From Streptantibioticus rubrisoli (lineage in GTDB: Bacteria > Actinomycetota > Actinomycetes > Streptomycetales > Streptomycetaceae), in the NCBI RefSeq assembly GCF_024436055.1, contig NZ_JANFNH010000003.1, positions 186,001 through 250,000 on the forward strand: a DNA stretch of 64,000 nucleotides, written 5' to 3'. The translations under genes and the position numbers were made by a program. Positions within the stretch are counted from its first letter, which is position 1. Each line of letters starts with the position of its first letter. The notes under the pieces are model-generated. The model made no database searches. It was given only the letters and a program-made list of their open reading frames with translations, and was not told where the DNA came from. Below, piece by piece: positions 43,108 through 51,793 of the stretch.

Positions 43108-44760
43108 ATGACCACCATCACCGAGACCGCCGCCGCACAGACCCCGCGCGCCGCTGTGCTCGACGACGCGCACGTCGGCGACATCCGCGGCGCGCTCGGC
43201 ACCATCCGGCTGGACGACACCGCGCCGCGGTTGGGTCTGTCGGCGAAGCTGAAGACCCTGCTGGCGATCGTCGGCCCCGGCCTGATCGTGATGGTCGGCG
43301 ACAACGACGCCGGTGCCTTCACCACCTACGGCCAGGCCGGGCAGAACTACGGCACCAAGCTGCTGTGGACGCTGCTGCTGCTCATCCCCGTGCTGTACGT
43401 CAACCAGGAGATGGTGCTGCGTCTGGGGGCGGTCACCGGGGTCGGGCACGCCCGGCTGATCCTGGAGCGGTTCGGGAAGTTCTGGGGCGCCTTCTCGGTC
43501 ATCGACCTGTTCCTGCTCAACGCGCTCACCTTGGTGACCGAGTTCATCGGCATCACGCTGGCGGCCGGGTACCTGGGGTTGCCGAAGGCGGCGTCGGTGG
43601 TGCTGGCGGCGGCGATCATCATCGCGTCGGCGTTCACCGGTTCGTTCCGCCGGTTCGAGCGGATCTGCGTCTTCCTGTGCGCCGGATCGCTGCTGCTGGT
43701 GCCCGTCTACTTCATGGTCCACCCGGCCACCTCGCAGATGGCCCATGACTTCGTCGCGCCCACCATGCCCGGTGGTGCGGGGCAGTTGGCGACCGTGATG
43801 CTGCTGATCATCAGCATCGTCGGCACCACCGTCGCCCCCTGGCAGCTGTTCTTCCAGCAGTCGTACGTCATCGACAAGCGGATCACCCCGCGGTTCATGA
43901 AGTACGAGAAGGCCGACCTGTGGATCGGCATCGCCATCGTCGTCATCGGTGCCGCCGCCATGATGGGCTTCACCGCCGCCGCGTTCGCCGGGACCAAGGG
44001 CTTCGGGAACTTCACCGACGCGGCCGGGGTGGCCCACGGACTGGCCGCTGCGAGCGGCAAGTTGACCGGCGTGCTGTACGCCATCGCGCTGCTGGACGCC
44101 TCCATCATCGGCGCGTTCGCCGTCTCCCTGTCGACCGCGTACGCCGTCGGGGACGTGTTCGGGATGAACCACTCGCTGCACCGCGGGGTCAAGGGCGCCA
44201 AGGGCTTCTACGCCGTCTACGCCGGACTGGTGGCCGCGGCCGCCGCGATCGTGCTGATCCCGGGCTCGCCGCTGGGGCTGCTGACCGAGGGGGTGCAGAC
44301 CCTCGCCGGTGTGCTGCTGCCGTCCGCGTCGGTCTTCCTGCTGCTGCTGTGCAACGACAAGGCCGTCCTCGGCCCCTGGGTGAACGGGGCCAAGACCAAC
44401 GCGTTCACCTCGGCCGTGGTCGGCGTGCTGGTGATGCTCTCGATCATCCTCACCGCCTCGGTGCTCTTCCCGGACATCACCGCGGGCGCGATCATGGACA
44501 TCATGGCCGCCTGTGGAGTGGCCGGGGTGCTCGCCATCGGCTACGCCGAGGTGCGCCGCCGGCGCAAGGGCTGGGCGCGCGCCGGTGCGGGCATCGACCG
44601 CACCGGGCGGGACGAGTGGCGGATGCCGCCGTTGGAGACGCTGGCCAAGCCGGTGATGTCCACCGGCTACAAGATCGGCATGGGCGCGCTCCGCTCGTAC
44701 CTGCTGATCGCGATGGTCCTGGTGGTCGTCAAGATCGTCGAGGTGGCGCTCGGCCACTGA
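43108..44760 (+). CDS. Nramp-related divalent cation (probably Mg2+) transporter
   Basis: 550 residues, ATG at 43108 with GGGAGG upstream. Eleven to twelve helices of the SLC11/LeuT fold. In the metal site, helix 1 reads VGDNDAGAFT (residues 63-72), where MntH has DPGN; helix 6 reads IVGTTVAPWQLFF (239-245 = GTTVAPW), where Mn/Fe Nramps have ATVMPH. Loss of the methionine and histidine is the hallmark of Nramp-related magnesium transporters (NRMTs) described in Clostridium and Eggerthella. The M-box upstream independently points to Mg2+. The C-terminus extends ~60 residues with a basic RRRRKGWARAG loop. It should not be named mntH. It is convergent with the ABC transporter. Confidence 0.9.
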   Translation: MTTITETAAAQTPRAAVLDDAHVGDIRGALGTIRLDDTAPRLGLSAKLKTLLAIVGPGLIVMVGDNDAGAFTTYGQAGQNYGTKLLWTLLLLIPVLYVNQEMVLRLGAVTGVGHARLILERFGKFWGAFSVIDLFLLNALTLVTEFIGITLAAGYLGLPKAASVVLAAAIIIASAFTGSFRRFERICVFLCAGSLLLVPVYFMVHPATSQMAHDFVAPTMPGGAGQLATVMLLIISIVGTTVAPWQLFFQQSYVIDKRITPRFMKYEKADLWIGIAIVVIGAAAMMGFTAAAFAGTKGFGNFTDAAGVAHGLAAASGKLTGVLYAIALLDASIIGAFAVSLSTAYAVGDVFGMNHSLHRGVKGAKGFYAVYAGLVAAAAAIVLIPGSPLGLLTEGVQTLAGVLLPSASVFLLLLCNDKAVLGPWVNGAKTNAFTSAVVGVLVMLSIILTASVLFPDITAGAIMDIMAACGVAGVLAIGYAEVRRRRKGWARAGAGIDRTGRDEWRMPPLETLAKPVMSTGYKIGMGALRSYLLIAMVLVVVKIVEVALGH

Positions 44761-44772
44761 GGCGCCGGGGCG

Positions 44773-46125
44773 TCACAACGCGGCCTCCGCGCCCGGTTCC
44801 AGGGTGAGGAGGCCGTCGTCCGCGTCGTAGTCGAACAGTTCGCCGTACCGGCCCCAGTCGACCGCGATGTCGAGCTGGCGCCGGGCCTCGTCGACGGAGT
44901 ACCTGCGGCGCAGCAGATCGAGGAAGAAGCCCTCACGCAACCGCTGGCCCTCGGTCGCCGCCAGCGCCTGCACGATGGCCCGCACCAGCGGCGCGCGCCG
45001 CGCCGCGTGCCGGGCGAACAACTGCTTGCTGGTGAGGATGTCGGCGGCGGCGAACTCCCGGCCCTGCTCGGTCAGTGTGATCCGCGGCCCCGCCGTGCGG
45101 GCAAGACCCAGCAGCACGGCGGCGTCCACCAGCGGCAGCAGGTCGTCGATCTCAAAGCTCAACTCGTCGGCCAGCTCCGCCAGACCGTCCTCACCGCCCC
45201 GCGCCACCAGGATCTCCAGCAGCCCGGCCAGCCCGCCCACGCTCACCTCGGGCAGCGGTACCGCGATCGGGGTGGCCACCGACCTCGGCGCCCCGGCGGG
45301 CGCCTGCGCCGCGGCGGCGGCCGCCTGCGCGGCCTCCTCCCGGCCGGTGAGGATCCCGTACACCGTGTCGACCAGGGCCTCGAACTGCGCGGTGCGGCGG
45401 TCCCGCGGCCGGGGCAGGCCGACCGTCAACTCGGCCCTGATCCGGCCCGGGTTGGAGGACAGCACCAGGATCCGGTCGGCGAGCAGCACCGCCTCCTCGA
45501 TGTTGTGGGTGACGATCAGCACCGACCGCACCGGGGCCTCGTGCCCCTCCCACAGGCCGACGATCTCCCCCCGCAGGTTCTCCGCGGTCAGCACGTCGAG
45601 CGCGGAGAACGGCTCGTCCATGAACAACGCGTCCGGCTCCACCACCAACGCCCGTGCCACGCCCACCCGTTGGCGCATGCCGCCGGACAGCTCCTTGGGG
45701 TAGGCGCCCTCGAAACCGTCCAGGCCGATCAGGTCGATCGCCCTCAGCGCCCGCTCCCTGCGCTCCTCCTCGGCGACCCCCCGGGCCTGCAGGCTCAGCT
45801 CCACGTTCTGCTGCACCGTCAGCCACGGCAGCAGCGCGAAGGACTGGAAGACCATCGCCACCCCCGGATTGGTGGCGGTCAGCGGCGTGCCGCGGTACGA
45901 GACGGTGCCCGCCGAGGGGGCGATCAGCCCGGCGAGGCAGCGCAGCAGCGTGGACTTGCCGGAGCCGGACTTGCCGAGCAGCGCCACGATCTCGCCCTCG
46001 TCCACCCGCATGCTGATCGCGTCCAGCACCGGCAGCTCCCGGCCGTCGGGCGTGGTGAACGTCTTCGTCACGGCTTCGGCCCGGACGATCGTGGTGCCGG
46101 GCTCCGGGCTGGGGGTGGTGGTCAT
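44773..46125 (-). CDS. NitT/TauT-type ABC transporter ATPase with AAA-associated domain
   Basis: 450 residues. ATPase: Walker A GKSGSGKST (51-59), Q-loop VFQSFALLPWLTV, signature LSGGMRQRVG, Walker B ALFMDEPFSALD and H-loop VTHNIEEA. Beyond residue 260, after an Ala-rich linker, comes a winged-helix C-terminal domain (VGGLAGLLEILVARGGEDGL, ELSFEIDDLLPLVDAAVLLG and AVDWGRYGELFDYDADDGLL), the ABC-associated domain PF09821-like found in this subgroup. Related to nitrate/sulfonate/bicarbonate importers. It lies 13 bases downstream of its permease; no substrate-binding protein is encoded nearby. Confidence 0.92.
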   Translation of the reverse strand: MTTTPSPEPGTTIVRAEAVTKTFTTPDGRELPVLDAISMRVDEGEIVALLGKSGSGKSTLLRCLAGLIAPSAGTVSYRGTPLTATNPGVAMVFQSFALLPWLTVQQNVELSLQARGVAEEERRERALRAIDLIGLDGFEGAYPKELSGGMRQRVGVARALVVEPDALFMDEPFSALDVLTAENLRGEIVGLWEGHEAPVRSVLIVTHNIEEAVLLADRILVLSSNPGRIRAELTVGLPRPRDRRTAQFEALVDTVYGILTGREEAAQAAAAAAQAPAGAPRSVATPIAVPLPEVSVGGLAGLLEILVARGGEDGLAELADELSFEIDDLLPLVDAAVLLGLARTAGPRITLTEQGREFAAADILTSKQLFARHAARRAPLVRAIVQALAATEGQRLREGFFLDLLRRRYSVDEARRQLDIAVDWGRYGELFDYDADDGLLTLEPGAEAAL

Positions 46126-46138
46126 CGGCGGCTCCGGG

Positions 46139-47875
46139 TCACAGCGCGTAGCGGGTCTCGGCCAGGCGGTAGAGGCGGCGCCACAGCAGTCGGTTCAGCG
46201 CGACGACGTACACGCTCATCGCCGTGACGCCGACCAGGATCCTCGGGAAGTCACCGGTACCGGTCGCGCCCGCGATGTACGCGCCCAGCCCGGTCGCGGT
46301 CAGCCGGTGGTGGCCGAAGCCGACCACCTCGGCGACGATCGAGGCGTTCCAGGCGCCGCCCGCCGCGGTGATCCCGCCGGTGACGTAGTACGGGAAGATC
46401 GCGGGCAGGATGAAGTGCCGCCAGCGCAGCCGTCCGCCGACCTGGAAGCCGGTCATCGCCTCCCGCAGGTCGGACGGGATGGCCGAGGCGCCCGCGATGA
46501 CGTTGAACAGGATGTACCACTGCGCGCCCAGCGCCATCAGCACGATGGCGCCCGCGTCCAGCGAGATGCCCAGCGCCACGAACGCGGCCGTGGCGAACGG
46601 GAAGAGGAAGTTCGCCGGGAAGCTGGCCAGCACCTGCACCACGGGCTGGGCGAACCTGGTGACCTTCGGGTTCATCCCGATCCACACCCCGACCGGCACC
46701 CACACCAGCGTCGCCGCCACCAGCAGCACCACCACCCGCCCGAACGTCGCCGCACCCAGCGCGAAGGCGTGCCCGAACTCCCCGAGCCCCACCGACCCGC
46801 GCACATAGCCCAGCGCCTTCCACGCGCCGTAGAGCACCACCACCGCCACCGCACCGGCGAAGAACACATCGCCGGTGCGCTCCCGCGCCACGGGCCTGAC
46901 CAGCGGGTGCTCGGCCACTCCGAACGGCCGGGTGGCCGTGTCCAGCGCCCGGCCCGCCCAGCCCAGTGGCCGCGCCATCAGTTCCGGCAGCGAGGAGCGG
47001 CGCAGCAGTTCCAGCACGACGCTGCGCGGGCGCTCGGCGGCCTCCGACTCCTCCACCCGGAACCGCTCCGACCACGCCACCATCGGCCGCCAGAACACCA
47101 CGTTCACGCCGATCACCAGCACCACCATCACGGCGACGGCGATGCCCACCCCGGCCAGGTCGCCGTTGCCGATGGCGGTGGCCGCGTAACTGCCGATGCC
47201 GGGCAGCGCGTACTGGTGGTTCAGGACGCTGATGGTCTCGGAGGCGGCCAGGAAGAACCACGCGCCGCCGAAGCTCATCATCCCGTTCCAGACCAGCGGG
47301 ATCATGCCGCTGGGCACGTCGAGCCGCCAGAACCGCTGCCACTTCGTCAGCCGCATCACACGTGCCGCCTCGTCCAGTTCGCGCGGCTGACTGACCAGCG
47401 AGTGGTAGAAGGCGAACGTCATGTTCCAGGCCATCGAGGTGAAGATGGCGAAGATCGAGGCGCACTCCAGGCCCAGCGTGGAGCCCGGGAAGAGGTTGAT
47501 GAACGCGGTCACCACCACGGACAGGAAGCCCAGCACCGGCACCGACTGCAGGATGTCCAGTACCGGAACCAGCACCTTCTCGGCCCTGCGCAGCCGGGCC
47601 GCGGCCAGCCCGTAGCCGAAGGTGAACAGCACCGAGACGATCAGCGCCAGGAACATCCGCAGCAGTGAGCGCACCGCGTAGAACGGCAGATCGGCCGGGT
47701 CGGTGGAGACCGTCTTGGGCGCCTGGCCGGGCAGGAACGGCGCGTTGAGCGACGGCGCCAGCTCCAGCAGTCCGTACAGCAGCCCCACCAGCGCCGCCGC
47801 CACCAGCAGGTCCACCCAGCGCAACCCGGGACGGCGCCAGACATCCCGGGACGGAAAGCCGTCCGCGCCCGCCAC
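46139..47875 (-). CDS. ABC transporter permease with two fused BPD domains
   Basis: 578 residues. It starts MAGADGFPSRDVWRRPGLRW with one helix, then two binding-protein-dependent permease domains: the first around SLLRMFLALIVSVLFTFGYG, ILQSVPVLGFLSVVVTAFIN and EAARVMRLTKWQRFWRLDVP (EAA loop); the second around FGRVVVLLVAATLVWVPVGV, VQVLASFPANFLFPFATAAF and REAMTGFQVGGRLRWRHFIL. The EAA loops contact the adjacent ATPase. Two halves in one chain mean the transporter needs only a homodimeric ATPase and, normally, a binding protein, which is absent here. Operon order: permease, ATPase. Confidence 0.92.
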   Translation of the reverse strand: MAGADGFPSRDVWRRPGLRWVDLLVAAALVGLLYGLLELAPSLNAPFLPGQAPKTVSTDPADLPFYAVRSLLRMFLALIVSVLFTFGYGLAAARLRRAEKVLVPVLDILQSVPVLGFLSVVVTAFINLFPGSTLGLECASIFAIFTSMAWNMTFAFYHSLVSQPRELDEAARVMRLTKWQRFWRLDVPSGMIPLVWNGMMSFGGAWFFLAASETISVLNHQYALPGIGSYAATAIGNGDLAGVGIAVAVMVVLVIGVNVVFWRPMVAWSERFRVEESEAAERPRSVVLELLRRSSLPELMARPLGWAGRALDTATRPFGVAEHPLVRPVARERTGDVFFAGAVAVVVLYGAWKALGYVRGSVGLGEFGHAFALGAATFGRVVVLLVAATLVWVPVGVWIGMNPKVTRFAQPVVQVLASFPANFLFPFATAAFVALGISLDAGAIVLMALGAQWYILFNVIAGASAIPSDLREAMTGFQVGGRLRWRHFILPAIFPYYVTGGITAAGGAWNASIVAEVVGFGHHRLTATGLGAYIAGATGTGDFPRILVGVTAMSVYVVALNRLLWRRLYRLAETRYAL

Positions 47876-47978
47876 CGCCTCACCTCCGTCGCCGTGGTCC
47901 TCAGCGAATCACGGCCCCGGTGGCGGCCCGCCGGGTTGCGGACGGCAACACCCCGACGCCCACCGGCTTGGGCGACAG

Positions 47979-48998
47979 TCAGTGCGGGTGCGGTCCCTCG
48001 CGGTGCACCGGGCCGTGCGCGTCCGCGCAGTGGCCTTTGTCCCGCTCGGCGCCGCGGCGGGTGACCGCCAGCAGTTGCTCGGGGGCGTGGTCGACCTGGA
48101 GCGTGGTGTGGGTGATGCCGTAGTCGTGGTGCAGCAGTTCCACCAGGTCGCGCTGCACCGCGTGGCAGTCCCCGGACGGCTCGACCAGGATGTGCGCGGA
48201 CAGCGCGGGCTGGCCGGAGGTGATCTGCCAGACGTGCAGGTCGTGCACCTCGACCACGGACGGGTGGCCGACCAGCCGGTCGCCGATGGCGTCCGGGTCG
48301 ACCCCGGCGGGCGCGGCCTCCAGGAAGATCCGGCCCGACTCGCGCACCAGGCCCGTACCGGCCTTCAGCATCAGCGCCACCACCACCAGCGAGGCGATGG
48401 CGTCCGCGCGGGCGAACCCGGTGAGCAGCACGACCAGTCCGGCGACCGCGGTGGCGATGAAGCCGTACAGGTCGGTGAGGATGTGCTGGAAGGCGCCCTC
48501 GACGTTCAGCGAGGTGCGGTTGGCCTTGGAGAGGCACCAGGCGGCGATCACGTTGACCACGATGCCGACCAGCGCCGTCACCAGCACCAGAGTGCCGGTC
48601 ACCACGGGCGGGGAGATCAGCCGCCAGGCCGCCTCGTACGCCAGCCACAACGACAGCACCAGCAGCGTGATGCCGTTGGCCTGCGCGGAGAGGATCTCGG
48701 CGCGCTTGAGCCCGTAGGTGAAGCCGCCGCGCGCCGGACGCGCGGCGAGCCGCATCGCCACCAGGGCGAGCACGATCGAGGCCGCGTCGGTGAGCATGTG
48801 CGCGGCGTCCGAGATCAGCGCCAGCGAGTGGGCGAACAGGCCGACGACGACCTCGACGGCCATGAAGCCCACGATGAGGCAGAGCGCGATCGTCAGCCAG
48901 CGGCGGTCGGCGTCGGCCGACACACCGTGCGCGTGCCCATGGTCGTGCCCGTGGCCGCCATGGTCGTGCTCGTGCCGCTGCTCCGGCTCGTTGCCCAT
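47979..48998 (-). CDS. Cation diffusion facilitator (ZitB/CzcD-type) efflux pump
   Basis: 339 residues from the ATG at 48998 (GGAGGG upstream). The N-terminus is His-rich (HEHDHGGHGHDHGHAHG). Six helices follow; HSLALISDAAHMLTDAASIV supplies the helix-2 HxxxD metal site, and NVEGAFQHILTDLYGF the helix-5 HxxxD. The cytoplasmic domain has VHDLHVWQITSGQPALSAHI and ends in a second His-rich tail (HCADAHGPVHREGPHPH). It exports Zn2+ or a related metal in exchange for protons. The nearest metal gene is the Nramp-related transporter. Confidence 0.94.
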   Translation of the reverse strand: MGNEPEQRHEHDHGGHGHDHGHAHGVSADADRRWLTIALCLIVGFMAVEVVVGLFAHSLALISDAAHMLTDAASIVLALVAMRLAARPARGGFTYGLKRAEILSAQANGITLLVLSLWLAYEAAWRLISPPVVTGTLVLVTALVGIVVNVIAAWCLSKANRTSLNVEGAFQHILTDLYGFIATAVAGLVVLLTGFARADAIASLVVVALMLKAGTGLVRESGRIFLEAAPAGVDPDAIGDRLVGHPSVVEVHDLHVWQITSGQPALSAHILVEPSGDCHAVQRDLVELLHHDYGITHTTLQVDHAPEQLLAVTRRGAERDKGHCADAHGPVHREGPHPH

Positions 48999-49169
48999 CC
49001 CCGATTCCCTCCGCTGTGGACAAGTTGATCGGGCATCTCGTGGTACCCGGTCCAAGGCAGTAGACCGCGAATCGGCGAAAGATCCAAAGACTGCACTGGC
49101 AACCGTTATCGAACCCGGTAAGACCGCTGTGACCTGCGGTTTCTCCGCGAGCCCCAAATCGGCCCAGCG

Positions 49170-50408
49170 TCAGTCGCGCTTGGTCGCCACCCACTGGGTG
49201 ACCGGCATGGCCTGCCGCCATCCGGTGAAGCCGCCCACCGCGACCGCGTGCGAGACCCCGATCCGCACCAGCTCGCCGCCATGCCGTCGGTAGCGCTCGG
49301 CCAGCAGCGCCTCGGACTCCAGCGTCACGGTGTTCGCCACGAGGCGGCCACCGCTGGGCAGCGCCGCCCAGCAGGCGTCCAGCAGCCCCGGCGCGGTGGC
49401 ACCGCCACCGATGAACACCGCGTCCGGCGCGGGGAGTTCGGCGAGCACTCGCGGCGCGCTCCCGGTGACCACGCGCAGCCCCGGCACGCCCAGCCGCTCC
49501 GCGTTACGGGCCACCCGCTCCGCCCGCACCGGATCGCGCTCCACGGCGATCGCCCGGCAGCCGCGGTGGGTGCGCATCCACTCGATGCCTATGCTGCCGG
49601 AGCCCGCGCCGATGTCCCACAGCAGTTCACCGGGGGTGGGGGCGAGCGCGGCCAGCGTCACCGCACGCACCTGACGCTTCGTCAACTGGCCGTCGTGCTC
49701 GAAGGATTCGTCCGGCAGGCCGGGGATGTTCGGCAACCGCGGGGTGCCCTCGGCGGGCTCGCACTCCACCGCCACCACGTTGAGCGGGTCGCCCGCGGGG
49801 TGCGACCAGGTGTCGGCGGTTCCGCGGAGCTGGCGCTCCCGTTCACTGCCGAGTTGCTCCAGCACTCGTATGCGGCTCGGGCCGTAGCCCCGGTCCCGTA
49901 GCAGGGCGGCGACCTCGGCGGGCGTGGCGGCACCCGCGCTGAGCGCCAGCAGCCGCCGTCCGGCGTGCAGCGCGGCGGCCAGTGTCGCCACCGGCCGACC
50001 GACCAGGCTGACCACCTCGGTCTCCTCCAGCGGCCAGCCCAGCCGCGCGCACGCATGGCTGACCGACGAGGGGTGCGGCAGTACCCGCAGCCGCTCGGCG
50101 CCCACAACCCCGGTCAGCGTCCGGCCGATGCCGAAGAACATCGGATCCCCGCTGGCCAGTACGCACACCCCGCGCCCGGCGTACCGCTCCAGCAGCCCCG
50201 GCACCGCGGGCCGCAGCGGTGACGGCCAGGCGACCCGCTCACCGCGGCATTCCGGCGGCAGCAGCCCGAGCTGCCGGGGGGCACCGATCACCACCTCGGC
50301 GCCGAGCAGCGCTCGTTGGCCGGCCGGTGAGAGACCCTCCCACCCATCGGCCCCGATCCCGACCACCGTCACCGGCGCATCGTCGCTGTGGCTTGCGGCG
50401 GAACTCAC
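49170..50408 (-). CDS. cobL: Precorrin-6Y C5,15-methyltransferase / decarboxylase
   Basis: 412 residues; a fusion of CbiE and CbiT. The N-terminal half (1-~205) is a tetrapyrrole methylase: VTVVGIGADGWEGLSPAGQR, GRGVCVLASGDPMFFGIGRT and LPHPSSVSHACARLGWPLEE. The C-terminal half (235-412) is the CbiT-type methyltransferase/decarboxylase: QLTKRQVRAVTLAALAPTPG, LLWDIGAGSGSIGIEWMRTH, AIAVERDPVRAERVARNAER and AVFIGGGATAPGLLD. It converts precorrin-6Y to precorrin-8 in aerobic cobalamin synthesis. Alone here, without other cob genes, and no cobalamin riboswitch was seen upstream. Confidence 0.96.
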   Translation of the reverse strand: MSSAASHSDDAPVTVVGIGADGWEGLSPAGQRALLGAEVVIGAPRQLGLLPPECRGERVAWPSPLRPAVPGLLERYAGRGVCVLASGDPMFFGIGRTLTGVVGAERLRVLPHPSSVSHACARLGWPLEETEVVSLVGRPVATLAAALHAGRRLLALSAGAATPAEVAALLRDRGYGPSRIRVLEQLGSERERQLRGTADTWSHPAGDPLNVVAVECEPAEGTPRLPNIPGLPDESFEHDGQLTKRQVRAVTLAALAPTPGELLWDIGAGSGSIGIEWMRTHRGCRAIAVERDPVRAERVARNAERLGVPGLRVVTGSAPRVLAELPAPDAVFIGGGATAPGLLDACWAALPSGGRLVANTVTLESEALLAERYRRHGGELVRIGVSHAVAVGGFTGWRQAMPVTQWVATKRD

Positions 50409-50464
50409 GGATCACCTCGGGGCGCTCGGTCGGAGACGGAATCGGACTCCGGAACTCTACTGAT

Positions 50465-50489
50465 CCGCCGGGAGCTCGCTCCCCGGCGG
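50465..50489. other. Stem-loop upstream of cobL
   Basis: CCGCCGGGAGC (50465-50475) pairs with GCTCCCCGGCGG (50478-50489) with one bulged base and a 2-base loop. Lies in the ~150-base region between cobL start and the tsaD fragment; no clear role. Confidence 0.35.
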
Positions 50490-50562
50490 GGCTGCCGGGG
50501 GCTTGGCCCCGACGACCGGATCTGCCCCCGGTGTTCTGCATAGATAAGCAATTGCAACATCT

Positions 50563-50871
50563 TTGCAAGAAAGGCCGTCGCGTGCCCCCTCCTCTCCGAT
50601 CGCCCTCGGCATCGTAGGGGCGCGCACCCTGGTGGTGGTCGGCGGTGTGGCGGCCAACTCCCGGGTGCGGTCGCTGGCCGCCGAGCGGTGTGCGGCCGCG
50701 GGTGTCCAACTGCGCGTTCCGCCACCGCGGTTGTGCACGGACAACGGCGCGATGATCGCCGCGATGGGGGACCTGCTGGTCCGCGCGGGCGCCCCCGCGG
50801 CGCCGTGGAACCTCTCGGTGGACCCGTCGGCGCCGCTGGAGTACGCGGCGCTGTGCCCGGTCGCCGGGTAG
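50563..50871 (+). pseudogene. C-terminal fragment of tsaD (tRNA t6A threonylcarbamoyltransferase)
   Basis: The protein-like part begins about 50623: [40 protein letters not shown] and [18 protein letters not shown] are the last quarter of TsaD, including the catalytic-site TDNGAM with its metal Asp. A full TsaD has about 350 residues; only ~85 remain, with no upstream homology, no N-terminal HxxxH metal site and no start that makes sense. The frame is intact over the fragment, so the loss was recent or the part was duplicated here from the essential copy elsewhere. Confidence 0.82.
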
Positions 50872-50882
50872 CGCGAACGACG

Positions 50883-50913
50883 AAGGTGCCGGTCCCTGTG
50901 GGACCGGCACCTT
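50883..50913. terminator. 14-bp perfect hairpin between convergent genes
   Basis: AAGGTGCCGGTCCC (50883-50896), loop TGT, GGGACCGGCACCTT (50900-50913). It starts 12 bases after the tsaD fragment stop and ends 32 bases before the SSI stop. It ends in TT on either strand, a good bidirectional terminator. Confidence 0.8.
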
Positions 50914-50944
50914 ACGGGCCGTCGCGCTGAGCGGTCCGGGCCGC

Positions 50945-51373
50945 TCAGAAGTCGAAGACGGAGGCGTTGTTGCTCTTCATCACGCACTGGTTGGCGTAGG
51001 TGTGCGTGTACGAGATCCGCTGGCCGTTCCAGACGCCCTGCGCGGTGACCGTCACCGGCATCCAGATCATCGGGCATATCGTGCGCTGCGCGTTGGTGCT
51101 CAGCTCGGCGAAGTCGCCGCCCACGGCGCCGAGTTCGGCGCAGGCCTGGTACGCGTCCGGGTGGTCACCGCCGACCGACGGCGAACAGCGGAGGGTTACC
51201 GCGCGCTCTACGGTGGCGGTGTTCGGGTTGGTGCCGTTGGCGATGGTGAGCACCAGGGCCGAGGGCGCGTGCGTCGCCGGGCCGCTGTCGGCGGCCGCGG
51301 TGGTGGCGCCGATACCGGTCAGTCCCAGGGCGAGGGCGGCGACGATGCCCATGGTCCGCTTGGTGAACCGCAT
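50945..51373 (-). CDS. Secreted subtilisin-inhibitor-like (SSI) protease inhibitor
   Basis: 142 residues from the ATG at 51373 (AAGGAG upstream). The signal peptide MRFTKRTMGIVAALALGLTG... ends near TTAAA (residue 28). The mature part shows APSALVLTIANGTNP, ERAVTLRCSPSVGGDHPDAY, ACAELGAVGGDFAEL, ICPMIWMPVTVTAQGVW and the C-terminus CVMKSNNASVFDF. Four cysteines at 63, 78, 100 and 130 match the two SSI disulphides. The reactive bond is expected at Met102-Ile103; typical SSIs have Met-Val followed by Tyr-Asp-Pro, here Ile-Trp-Met-Pro, so specificity may differ. Secreted control of subtilisin-like proteases during growth and development. Confidence 0.94.
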   Translation of the reverse strand: MRFTKRTMGIVAALALGLTGIGATTAAADSGPATHAPSALVLTIANGTNPNTATVERAVTLRCSPSVGGDHPDAYQACAELGAVGGDFAELSTNAQRTICPMIWMPVTVTAQGVWNGQRISYTHTYANQCVMKSNNASVFDF

Positions 51374-51793
51374 TCCGAACACTCCTTGACTCGGGGGGTG
51401 CTGATAGCGGTCGGGAGTCTTGCCGAATCCTCCACGTAACGCACATCGAACGAACACTTCTGGTCACGGGGTGCGATCATGCGGTGGCTGCGAGTGGCGT
51501 CGGGGCTGCTCGGGGCGGGTGCGCGGGGGGTTGTTCGATGGGCTGCCGGTTGTGAATTCCGTGTTACCTAACGGCAGTTGACGCCTTCCTCACCTGTACG
51601 AATACCGAACATGTTGTCCGCTCAGGACGGACCGAGTCGGCCGAAAACGCACACCTGTGCTGGACAAAAAGGGCACCCGTGCGGTGCGCGGGGCATATCC
51701 CCGAGGCGTACGAAACATCGCTGAAACACGTTGGCCCCGCGGCCGGAAGCCGCGGGGCCAGGGCGGGCGCGCAGCGCCCTCGTTTGATGGCGG
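51374..51793. other. 420-base gap between SSI and MprF-like genes
   Basis: Holds the SSI promoter region on the right-hand side of 51374 and the terminator listed next. No gene-like frame is seen. Confidence 0.5.
51732..51760. terminator. 12-bp hairpin downstream of the MprF-like gene
   Basis: TGGCCCCGCGGC (51732-51743), loop CGGAA, GCCGCGGGGCCA (51749-51760). Lies 34 bases beyond the MprF-like stop. Confidence 0.75.

Noticed and set aside
50546-50575. TTGCAA repeats shared with the leader near 42625 as a common regulator site.
   Set aside because: The hexamer is palindromic and short; arrangement and spacing differ between the two places.
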